64,000 bases of DNA from positions 9,901,821 to 9,965,820 of the forward strand of contig NC_064043.1 of NCBI RefSeq assembly GCF_932526225.1, read 5' to 3'. Below, one piece after another: positions 24,201 through 34,500 of this stretch; within the stretch, counting starts at the first letter, position 1, and every line of letters begins with the position of its first letter. The notes beneath the pieces are model-generated. The model saw only the letters and a list, made by a program, of their open reading frames with translations. It searched no databases and had not been told where the DNA came from. The stretch is from Nematostella vectensis. Lineage: Eukaryota; Cnidaria; Anthozoa; Actiniaria; Edwardsiidae. The translations under genes and the position numbers were made by a program.

Positions 24201-27200
24201 CTGGGAAACCGAGGGTGATAACATTAAACCTAAGAAGATTTGGGAAAGGTTTGAGAAGCATTTGGCCCCCAGAACAAATTTTAGAATTGCGAGATATCAA
24301 TTGCAACAGTTCAAACAATTACCCAGCGAAACAACCGATGATTTTATGACCCGATGCAGGAATCAGGCCGCAAAGTGTAAGTTTCGTGACCAGGACGAAA
24401 TAAACGAGCGTTTTATCGAACAACTCGTGAACAACTTATGAAGCTACTTCAGAACATGTTGCACAGCTTCATAGCGAGCCACAAATAAACGTTCATGAAA
24501 CTAAATGAAAATCCTGAACCGGAACCAAGAATAAGAAATGCGGAAACTGTGGTTCGGAGCATGAGCCGAAAAAATGGCTCAGTCTGTAATAACTGATCCA
24601 AATTAAATCACTGGAGCAGGGTTTGTAGGCAAAAATCTCAGGAAGCGCAAAACAAGCCCCGAAACCCTAATAATTTCGGTAGAAAACCGGCATCAGGGAA
24701 ACCGCGCCAAAATCGGCAAAGGGCTCAGGGGAAGGGGCGTGTCTTCGCACTCGAAGCGGAAGACAATGATTTCGAAAGCCTGGTGTTTGAAACGATAAAT
24801 ATCGACGCCATTGGTCCGAATGAAACGCAAAACGAAGCCTTTTTAACACTAGGAATAACATTGCCAAGCGCAAGCAAACAAGACACACGACTAAAGGCGA
24901 AACTTGACACAGGCGCGCTGACCCTCCAACTGGGAATACCGCTCACACCTCTGCACAGGAACCCATACGTGATCGCGAACACCTTGTCAATCAGTACCCG
25001 CAGTGCTTTGACGGAATAGGCAAGTTTCAGGGGGTATACAATATTACCCTTGATGCTAACGTCACACCTGTCATCCACCCGCCACGTCGAGTGGCCATCA
25101 GCTTGAAGGATGACATCAAGCAAGAGCTGGATGACATGGTTGAACAAGGCATAATAGAAAAGGTACGGGAAGGCGAACCAACAGCATGGGTCAACATTCT
25201 TGTGTATAGACGAAAGCCAAACGGCAGGCTCCGGATCTGCCTGGACCCAAAAGATCTGAACCAAGCCATCAAACGTGAGCACCACGTCACTCCTACACTC
25301 GAGGAATTCCTCCCGAAACTATCCGGCGCGAAATACTTTTCGATTCTCGACGCCAGAAGCGGCTATTGGTACGTACTTCTTGACGAAGAGTCGAGCTATC
25401 TGACGACATTTAATTCACCATTCGGCAGATATCGGTACACGCGGATGCCATTTGGCTTACGAATGTCACAAGATGTATTCCAGGCGAAAATCGACCAGAC
25501 GTTCGAGGGATGCCAACGAGTCGTAGGAATCGGCAACGATTCCGCCGACGAGTCGTGTTCGGAAAGACCGCCAAGGAACACGACGAGAACCTTCACGGGA
25601 TGATCGACAGATGCATCAAAACCGGTCTCAAGCTGAACCACGAAAAGTGCTTTATCAAAAAGCAAGAAATCAAGTTCTTCGGAGTCATCTGTGGAGAAGA
25701 AGGAGTCAAACCCGACCCTTGTAAAGTATCGGTACTGCAACAGATGCAGAGAATTCAACGAACCGCAAGGAACTACAAACATTTCTTGGGCTGGCAACAT
25801 ACATGGGCCGATTTATCCCCAACCTGAGCACTCTCACAGCTGCCTTGAGAGAACTACTGACACTTTACATGGGATCCACCCGAATACCAGGTAGCATTCG
25901 ACCGCATAAAGAAGTCAATCAGTGACGAGGTATCACTTACATATTTCGACAAATCAAAGGAAATAGTCCTTCAGGTCGATGCCTCTATCAAAGGTATAGG
26001 AGCAACTCTACTACGAGAAGGGACACCAGTGGCATTCGCAAGCAAGAGCCTAACAGACGCCGAGACCCGATATGCAAACATCGAGCGAGAGCTATTGGCT
26101 GTAGTGTATGGATGCTTCCATACATACCTGTTTGGACACTCGTTCACAGTTTATTCAGACCACAAGCCGCTGGAATCCATACATACCAAACACCTTACAT
26201 CCGCACCGCCAAGGCTGCAAAGAATGCTCCTGAGACTTCAACCGTATGATTTCACAATCAAATACATACCTGGCAAGGACATGCACATCGCGGACGCACT
26301 ATCAAGTCTCTTACCCGAAGAGAAACAACCCATCAAAGGCATGGACGTGCAGATTCATCAAGTATGCACCCAGTTCAGCGACAATATGCTCACTCGTATT
26401 ACCCACCTAACGAACCTCGACGATGAGCTCCATGCACTGAAAAAGACCCGTATATGACGGATGGCCAGAAACAATCCAGCAAGTGCCGCCTACAGTAAAA
26501 GCCTACTGGTCATACCGCGACGAGTTCTCTATTGACGATGGGATCCTACTAAAGGGCAATCGCATCATAATTCCATCAGCCCTCCAGGGCGAGATTCTCG
26601 CAAAGCTTCACTCCGCCCACCAAGGAGATGAGAAAACAAAGTTCCGCGCGAGAAAATCTGTCTTCTGGAGAAATCTAAACCAGGACATAGATAAGCTTAC
26701 ACAATCCTGTACCGCATGTCAGAAATACCAACCTGCGCAATGCAAAGAGCCTCTGATCCAATCAGAAATACCACCACGACCGTGACACACCATCGCGTCA
26801 GATCTCTTCCATATCGACAACTCGGAGTTTCTGCTAATCTCTGATTATTACTCAAAATACCCATTCGTGAGGAAGATGCCCCAGGTCAACTGCAAGAGTA
26901 AATCTGTGATCGACGCCATGAAACAAGTGTTTGCCGAACACGGAATTCCTACTGTAGTCAGATCCGACAGCGGATCACAATACACAAGTGAAGAATTCGA
27001 CGACTTCGCAAAGGAATACGGATTCCAACACATACCAAGCTCGCCGAAACACTCACGTAGTAACGGATTCATCGAGAGCAAAGTCAAACTTGTCGAGAAC
27101 GCTCTCATAAAAGCGCGAGAAACCAACGCAGACCTGAACATCGCACTCCTCTGCCTAAGTTACCATCGCCTGCTGAACTCCTATTGGGCGGGAAACTACA

Positions 27201-30200
27201 GGACAATCTACCACGCAACATACCACGACCAAGCGACAGTGACGACACGACTGAAATATCGACAGGAAATTCAGAAACACTATTACGACCGCCACACGAA
27301 ACCACTACCGCGACTCCACACAGGACAGCCTGTGACCGTTCTAGATCACAAGACGATGCAATGGAAGCCAGCAGTCATTACGGAGAAGCTCCAGGACGTG
27401 CCAAGATCCTACCGACTAACAACAGCTACAGGAGGAGAACTTAGGCGCAACAGACTGCACCTCAGAAGTGTCCCACCAGCAACACCTAACAGCAACGCTG
27501 ACGCGGACCAGTCGCAACCTGCTCCCCAAGAACCAAAGATAACTGCTGATAAGCCACCCTGTAACAAGCCTCCCGGAGCAACGGTCACACGCAGTGGAAG
27601 GATCGTCAAACCACCTGACAGATTTGTTTAGATGACCATTATTATTCGGATTGGAATAAAACTTATATGGAACGGTTTGCATGTTGGAACAGTCAGAACA
27701 TTTTTTATAATTACTGATTAATCACGCAATATTATTGTAATATGAAACTTAATTCTCTCTCTCGACTACATGCGCTCGCATCAACACACAATGCTACATC
27801 CTGACAATTATACCCAATAAATTGATTAAATAAAGACCGCAAATCATTACACTGGGTTTCCTGTGTTCGGAGATGAACCATGGGGTCTGGGACGAGCTCA
27901 CCCACAGTGAGGGGAGATGGTTTCCTGTGACGTCACAACTCTTACCATCCACAGGAAACCCAACCACAGGAAACTCGATAAGAACGCCTGAGACTAGGCT
28001 GTGTATTCCCCTGAAAACTTTACTTTGTTAGGTAATAAATATATACTCTACCTGTTCTGATGTTTGGAGATATTAGCATCCAGTGCACCCAAAGCAACCG
28101 CAACTTGGTGCTTGAAGTAAGAGGTATGGAGTAAGGAAATGAAAAAATAGAAAAGGTGCAAATTCAACAAATGGTATCCTCTGGGATTGAAAAAAAGATG
28201 AAAAGAACAGGGTCAGATCCAGGGTTTCAAAATGTGGGGTGTATAATGGCCAGTTAAACAGCTTATAACTGATCAAGTGGTTCTTGGAAGGCCACTACAT
28301 AGATCATACAATACTGAATTGGATTTGTTGCATCAGCAAAGTCAAGCAGGCGAAGGAAAATGGACAGTATCTCCCGCCCCTCTGACATTTACTCTCTTCA
28401 AACAAAGTGACTTTTCAATTTTTTTTACTTAAAAAAGGGGCGGGGTGGATATCCACCCCCTGTATCCACGCCTGAAGAAACATTAGGCAGAATATTGCTT
28501 AAGGGGGTCAGTGATCTAATAGGGTCTGAAATAAAAGTGCATCTGTTTAAAATAATCATTCAAGATGTATACAGCAAGAGCAAAACGAAGAAGACTTGTT
28601 ATCCCTGTCACCAAGATGCATCACCACGGTCGATGCAGGAAGGGAGGGATGGAGGAGGGTGCTACCAATCTTACTTCTTGATAAATATTTCAAAATAAAG
28701 ATTTAAACACAGTATTTGCCATCAGAACTTGCTTTTTTTAAATCATACCTCTTCATCCAGTTTTGTTTCTTGGAAGCTCCAATCATGGGAAATTGATCCC
28801 TTCAGATAAAGCTGACTATCACAAGTAATCTCCTGGCAATAAAAGACACCACGAAGAAATATGTTAAAGACTGCACAGAGGTCTATCCATGAGGAGGAAT
28901 GCTACCTTTTTTACATTTGTCAGAGACAGCTAGTATTTCACATACCTCAGTAGATAAAAGTCGAGTTGGTAAGTTGAATTCCACTGCTTGCAGGTCATGC
29001 CCTATGCCAACACCAACTGCTTTAACATAGCTTTCTTTTAAGCACTGCAAAGACAAAACAGTTTAAGAGGTTTTTTCCTCCCTCTTCAGAAGTAATGACA
29101 AAAAATAGCAGTATCAATAAAAGGCTGACAAAGAAAAATATGATGAACAAAAAAACTCTATACAGAAAAATTCCAGTAAATATTTTTCTGACTTGTGCAC
29201 ATACAGAAGAGTGTGGCAAGGTGAGCCCTAGAAAAAAGGATACCCCTCTTCCTTGGTGTGAGGATGGTTACACCCCTTACAGGGCCAGAGCATGTGAGGC
29301 TGCTAGCTGGAGGAAAGGGACACTCCATACTAATATCCCTTAGGGATTATTCAAAGATTCAACCTACCCAGTGTCTGTAGAACATCTGTAATTGGGTCCA
29401 CTCTGTGGGCTGAGAATTGACTGTTCTCCATTCTCTTGGGGTGAATTGCTTTCTCATGAGGTGAAAAAATCCCTGCACATCTGTTCCACCTGTTAAATTG
29501 AGGTAACACTTTTCAAAGATCACAATCTCTTTTCTCCATAATCAGATGCAACACATTATTACAGTAGATAAAAAATCTCTAACAACTATCCAGGGGAAGG
29601 CCATCTTTGTTTAGCAGAACACCAACCTGGATAAGTTGTCTTCATGACATCAACACCAACTAGAAGAAAAGGCATTAAAATATACTTAATATAAAATTAT
29701 ATCTAGGGATTTTGATATATTTAAATTCTTCAATACTGAAGAAGTCTTATTAAAGACGAAAATTTGGCAGAGTCGATTTCCAGTTTTTGGTGTATTGTAT
29801 TCATTGTTCTGGTAGGAGATCGCGACAGTTTGGGCTTTTTGATTCTATTTAAATTCTTCAATGCGATATAGGTAGGACCATAGCCAGTTTGGACCTTAAA
29901 CTGCCACCTAACTTGGAGGGTATATGCTTTAATGAGAAGAAAAATGAGTAAAACTGTGAACAAGAAGTACATGACAGCAGGCTGAATCGATAAGTGAACC
30001 ACCCTGCTTAAAATCCTGGCTATAGACAAACAATGCTTGCCCTTTAGAGCTGAAGGAATGGTTCACTATGTCAAATAAGTATAAGTGGCATTGTTACAGC
30101 CAATATTTTACTCAAAGAGTAAAGTAGCTATTAAAATTAGCTATTATCCTACCTTGACAACACGGCTCTGCTGCAAGAACAGTGAAATCCCCCTTTTGAA

Positions 30201-31307
30201 AAAATAATTATGAACCCAGATTAGTTCTCATTTTATAACATGGATACTCAATCTATGATGGCAAGATGACCCTATGACAAAACACTATCCACAGTACCTG
30301 ATGGGATACATTAAAGCTAAAGTTCTTCAGTCTGTCATCTGTGATTTTATTTACCTGTTAATACCATGGAAAAGGATTAGCTTTTCAAATGATCTAAAAA
30401 ATTTCAAAAAAAAAACATAGGGTGTGACCATTTCCTCACATCCTTACTCCACCCTGTTCCTCAATACTTTGGAAGAAGCCATTGGGCAATATACCACCAA
30501 ATAAAATAACTAAAGAATCTGACAAAAAGGGACAATAATAATAATCATAATAATAATGACAAGAGTCATTTATTATTGGTGGCAATAATATTTAAAAGGA
30601 TCCACAGGAAGTTATTGTTATTACAAGGTGAAAAAAACCTCTGGGTTCTTCATTCATATTCATTATGAAATCCCCTAAAAAGCTGTGATGTTTTTCTCAC
30701 CAGAAATGGCTTTCCTTTCTCTGTGCGAGCCAACTGCAAATCATGGTAGGGTACAGCTAACATCTGTGCAATTGCTTTTCTTAATAAAAGTCGACCAATC
30801 TGAGATCACATTTTGATTCAAATAAGGCAGGGCTGTGGCAGGAAGCATGTGTCCCCAAAACTTATTATCGAAAAATTAGGCAATTCAAGTCTGCCTAGCA
30901 TATTGTATTTCATCTGCTATATTCATCTTTTAAAAAGAAAATCTCTACCACCGCCCAGCCCCCCAAAAAAATTCGCGAGCCTTGAGATTTTCTGCAGGTA
31001 TGATGAATACCACCCCCCCCCCCCCCCTTCTAAGAAAGAGAGATAATGTTTAAATACGCTTACCAAAGATGATTTGGCGTCTTTCTTAAAGACAAATCTC
31101 ATCACCCGTTCTTTTTCCTCCTTTTGCACTAAGGAGAGAGCTAGAAGCCATTCCTGTTTGATCATGATTTCAGAAGAGTCAGTTACTTAAAGTAAGAAAG
31201 AAAATACTGTATATATCAAAACAACATTCACAATTGACCTGCTTGGTTGGTCTCCATGCCTCGGATCTAAATGCCCAGCGAATTCCTTCCATCTTGCTTA
31301 GACGCAT
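21232..31307 (-). CDS. AASDHPPT: L-aminoadipate-semialdehyde dehydrogenase-phosphopantetheinyl transferase
   Basis: Eleven exons join in frame to 292 residues: 31307-31239, 31153-31064, 30799-30701, 30354-30298, 30192-30153, 29659-29627, 29489-29368, 29044-28946, 28832-28749, 28110-28052 and 21358-21232. The enzyme moves 4'-phosphopantetheine from CoA to a serine of carrier proteins such as cytosolic fatty acid synthase and mitochondrial ACP. The start MRLSKMEGIRWAF follows an in-frame stop and aligns with the human start region. Motifs seen are NVSHQGDF (His104), VGVDVMKT (Asp122) and WCLKES (Glu174). The Asp-Glu distance of 52 and the His-Asp distance of 18 equal those of human AASDHPPT, so magnesium and CoA ligands are kept. 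The last exon (LNF...GIPWQESDEKDWDVYL) matches the human C terminus. Intron 10 is 6.7 kb because a gypsy element sits in it. The 5' end faces VPS36 across about 0.2 kb. Confidence 0.95.
21560..21819 (+). repeat. 5' LTR of gypsy element
   Basis: It runs from TGTCATGATATTATGCAACG to the ATCATTACA end. It shares ATTAATCACGCAATATTATT, the CT-run with GACTACATGCGCTCGCATC and the GATTAAATAAAGAC block with the 3' LTR. An AT-rich stretch at about 21652-21718 is absent from the 3' copy. Confidence 0.85.
21820..21837 (+). promoter_or_regulatory. tRNA primer binding site of gypsy element
   Basis: TGGTGCCAAGAAGTGGGA follows the LTR directly. A leading TGG pairs with the CCA tail of a tRNA, as expected for the minus-strand primer site. 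The priming tRNA is not identified. Confidence 0.65.
22090..23993 (+). mobile_element. DIRS-like (tyrosine recombinase type) element fragment nested in gypsy leader
   Basis: A second element lies between the gypsy leader and gag. At 22332-22619 is a coiled-coil start region. At 22648-23022 is a gag-like ORF of 124 residues (VWPYSELNLSYVAKDVKYDD, then KEFVAGY). In a shifted frame follow zinc-binding parts FCREFNRGRC and ICAACLTTNKTVMRHVESS. The ORF 23319-23888 has a repeated QDSGL stretch and then a DIRS-type RT start (LRVPVWREKL, LCDLLEFGFPVNYD, NHAGA, GPFDG), breaking off before the catalytic core. A 28-bp direct repeat (22090-22117 and 23833-23860, core TATATATTATAGTCTATTTT) brackets the coding part, and an AATAAAC signal lies near 23945. 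No recombinase gene is left. The outer limits are approximate. Confidence 0.7.
24004..24580 (+). pseudogene. gypsy gag remnant
   Basis: The readable frame to 24441 has capsid features of Ty3/gypsy gag of the K02A2.6-like kind: FRRFKQYCNLVFDGP, a long helical middle and ARYQLQQFKQLPSETTDDFM. After a stop at 24439-24441 the frame resumes in pieces, with a damaged zinc knuckle (CGNCGSEHEPKKW) near 24530-24570. It would have formed the particle core. It is broken, and its 5' end is fused to the DIRS-like segment. Confidence 0.8.
24725..27631 (+). pseudogene. gypsy pol remnant (PR-RT-RH-IN)
   Basis: Domains appear in the usual order but in several frames. A protease motif KLDTGA lies near 24900. 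RT lies at 25091-25603 (LRICLDPKDLN, SILDARSGYW, FGRYRYTRMPFGL) and is shifted out of frame at the catalytic aspartate pair near 25525-25545. The RT connection is at 25560-25827. RNase H is at 26029-26457 (FASKSLTDAETRYANIEREL, then YSDHKPL). The integrase zinc domain is near 26620-26760. The integrase core and C-terminal part run to 27631 (VVRSDSGSQYTSEEF, HSRSNGFIESKVK), with a stop between the two integrase pieces near 26783. It is not functional. Confidence 0.9.
27682..27851 (+). repeat. 3' LTR of gypsy element, rearranged 5' part
   Basis: From about 27714 on it matches the 5' LTR (ATTAATCACGCAATATTATT to AATCATTACA). The first 30 or so bases differ from the 5' LTR, and no clean polypurine tract precedes it. 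The exact 3' LTR start is therefore uncertain. Confidence 0.75.
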
Positions 31308-31515
31308 TAGAGCAAAGGCATCTTACATGGGACATTTTTCCCCGTCTTTTTCCGACTCACTTTCCGTTGCCATTACAGACAAGCAATATCCTTCGTGTTT
31401 ATTCGATTCAATATAAATCGCTGTTTGGTTCCAAGAAATACCCTCCTTTGAAGTACATTTGCCGTCTGAGTATCCGCTGGTTAACAATAGCGGCGGCTCA
31501 TCTAAGTTTTTGAAG
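31308..31515. promoter_or_regulatory. probable bidirectional promoter AASDHPPT / VPS36
   Basis: Only 208 bases separate the two start codons, which point away from each other. Both 5' UTRs and core promoters must lie here or extend into the neighbour transcripts. I see no clear TATA box at a fitting distance. A shared promoter is inference from spacing. Confidence 0.6.
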
Positions 31516-34500
31516 ATGGATCGCTTCACTTGGTGCTCGTCTTCAAATCTGTCAATTTTCCCCGGAGAGACTTTTGTCCATGAGCAGTCAGGAGTCAGAA
31601 TATACGATGGAGATAATAAGGCTAGTTTCTAAGCTATGCTTGTTTTAAGACGTTCAGATTATGAGATATTTGTCGAGCTGCACTTTATGCATCGAGTGAT
31701 TGGTTACATTTCACTTTATTTTCATCTTTCTACAGACAACGTTTGATAATGGAACTGTAAAACTGACATCCCATCGAGTTATCTGGGATGACACACAACA
31801 ACAGGTAAGCACATGAAAATTATCTTAGTTCTTTTCTGGGTGTTTCTAAGTTATTTAGTAACTAAAGTTAATTAAGTTATACTATTTAATAATTAAGTAA
31901 TAAAGTACTTATGTTATTGTTCGGTGTGTTAGAATCGTGCCATATCTATCCCATTATCCCTGGTCAGTAGAACAGAGGAACAAGGCTCTGGTTTTATGAG
32001 CAGGTAATGTACTATACCACTATCACCACATCCTCATCACTGTCATCTCCATCAATATGACCATAAACATTTCCCCTTCATTATCATAAAAAGCAATCTT
32101 CATAACAAAAAAAAAATACAACATGGATAAAACCAAGCAGTTGCAATCAAGTTTTCAATTGAATTTTTAATTCTCCCTTAGGGCACACCATGCTTAAGCA
32201 GAGCTTTCTTTAACAAGCAGCATCAATAAGTAAATTGTTATGAAAAGCCACATATAACTGTAAAAATAATCATTTCACTTTTACTATAGATTGTTTAGTA
32301 GACCATGTCCCATATGTAAAATCTTCTAGCTCTTTTGAGTAAAAGTTGTTATGGCTAAAGCCCTTTCTTTGTCTGATTATATGTAAGCATTTAGATTCTG
32401 ATAATAAACACAATGTCATTGTTTTCTAGTGCAAAGGTGACAATTCATCTACACCCCATGCCCCCAGGTAAAGAGCCAGGTCCAAGTGTGTCAAGTCCTT
32501 ACTCCTATATCCGATTCTCATTCAAACAAGGGGGGCATTCAGAGGTGAGCTCAAATTCATGGTAGCTATACTATTTGTCTATGGTTTGGGTCAATTTAGT
32601 TAGTCAGCGGCGTGGGCCAAAAGGGACTTTCAAGGCATTTTCTCCTGTATATTAGACAAAGTCCTTATACATTTACTGTATGTTTGGCTGGTAAAAAGGA
32701 AGGGGGCGGGCCCCCTAGGCCACCCCTCTGGCTAACCTCCTGTTAGTCATGGCCATAGCAGGGAATGAGTAACAGGGGATACATCCCCCCTCCCTCCAAC
32801 ATTGGTGACTGAGTATGTCCAGAAAACACCTTCCATTTTAGAATTTGTCTGGGCCATCATCACAAGGTTATAGGTGCATAGCAATGATTTGCTACTGCTT
32901 TGCACCCACCCTTTTACCAAATGACTGTCTCCCCCTTTTCAATTTTTATTTAGCAAAAGATAGTGAAGTTACCTAATCGACCAGTAGTGAAACTAGTAAA
33001 ATCTGGCTACTCTATGATTACCTCTAGCATTTCTAAATCAATGCATAGTAAGAAGAACATTGAGGAATAGGATAAAACCATTTACTTTTGTCTATTCAGC
33101 TATTCAGCAGGCTTGTGGAACAATTGGGCAAGAAAGCTTGGCAGACTCTTCCCTCTGCTTCCACAAGCACCACAAAATCAGGGGTGAGATTCCTAATGTA
33201 TGGTGACTACAGCAATTACAACACTTAGCACAACATAGCACAAACTATAGCAAGAAAACAATGTTAATCATTCCAATGACCATCAAGTAATTTTAAACAC
33301 AACAGCAACTATAGCCAATACAACAACAGTGACTAATTAAAGACAACAGCAGTTACTATAGTAAAGACAATAAAATGCAATTGTAGCAAGACAATAAAAA
33401 CAGCTGAAGAAAGACATCAAAAGCTGTCACAAGCTGGCTGTCTAGCTAGATTAGCTTTTTAGTTATTTCTAGACAGCCAGTACCCGATTTGTATTAAAGT
33501 ATTTAGTTTTGTATTGTAATTTCATCTTGTGGTACAAATAAATATATTGTATTGTAAAAGACTACAACTCAGCAACTAAAAAAAACAATTATACAGCAAT
33601 TGCAACAACAGCAAAAAATAGTATTGACAATAAAACAAATGTAGCTAGACAACAACAGCAACTATAGTATAAAAATAAAGCAACTGTAGCAAGACAACAA
33701 TAGCAACTAGCAAAGACACAACTTCAGCAGTTACAAATCTAAAGATCTAAAAAATGAAACAGCAGATCTGTAATAAACTATATTTTTGTTTATATGTGAC
33801 TGAGAGAGAGCAAGCTTCATAAATAATAAAAGAAGTACTCTTTCAGCAATCACCATACACTAGTTGAAACTGCAGCAAGAATTTAAAAAATACTTTTGGC
33901 ACAAAAATACAATGTTGTTTCATAACATAAACAGGATAAGGTATAGAAAACATTAATTTTTAAATTTGTTTACCTCATAGTTGAGATCACGCGGTGTTGG
34001 AGGTATTGTTGGTATTGAGAGAAAACTAGAACAACAGAGCAAGCAAACAGATGACAATATCAATAAGGTTTGAGATTCTAACCAAATTTTAACAATCCTG
34101 CACAATTATATAAGCTCAGCTTTATCTTCCTTTAAATAGGCTTTCAAAGACCTGGACGCCCTAATGGAGAAGGTAATGTAAAAAATGGTGTATTTTATTT
34201 TGTACTGTACATAAATGAACCTAAGTAATAAACACCATAAACACGTTAAATAAAAGGACAGAGTTCAACAGTTTTAACTCTTCAATGTCAGGCTAAAGAA
34301 ATGGTGGAAATTGCAGACAAAGTTGCTTCTAAACTTGAAGAGAAAAAAGGTTCAATCACTGAAGATGAGGTACAAATAATGAGACTGCTCATAGAAATAA
34401 CAATAATCATCTGCTTGCAAACGTTGTGCATGTAAACTGTTGTGCAATCAAGGGCAATGACCTCAGGTTTGGGTGGTGGTACTTGTAGGAGGTAGGGTGG

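Larger units (their letters stand above)
21560..27851 (+). mobile_element. degenerate Ty3/gypsy LTR retrotransposon
   Basis: The element is bounded by TGT and ACA and flanked by a perfect 5-bp target duplication, CTGGG (21555-21559 and 27852-27856). Two diverged LTRs enclose gag, protease, RT, RNase H and integrase remnants in the usual Ty3/gypsy order. It lies antisense in the last intron of AASDHPPT. Frameshifts, stops, unlike LTRs and a nested DIRS-like segment show that it is dead. Confidence 0.93.
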
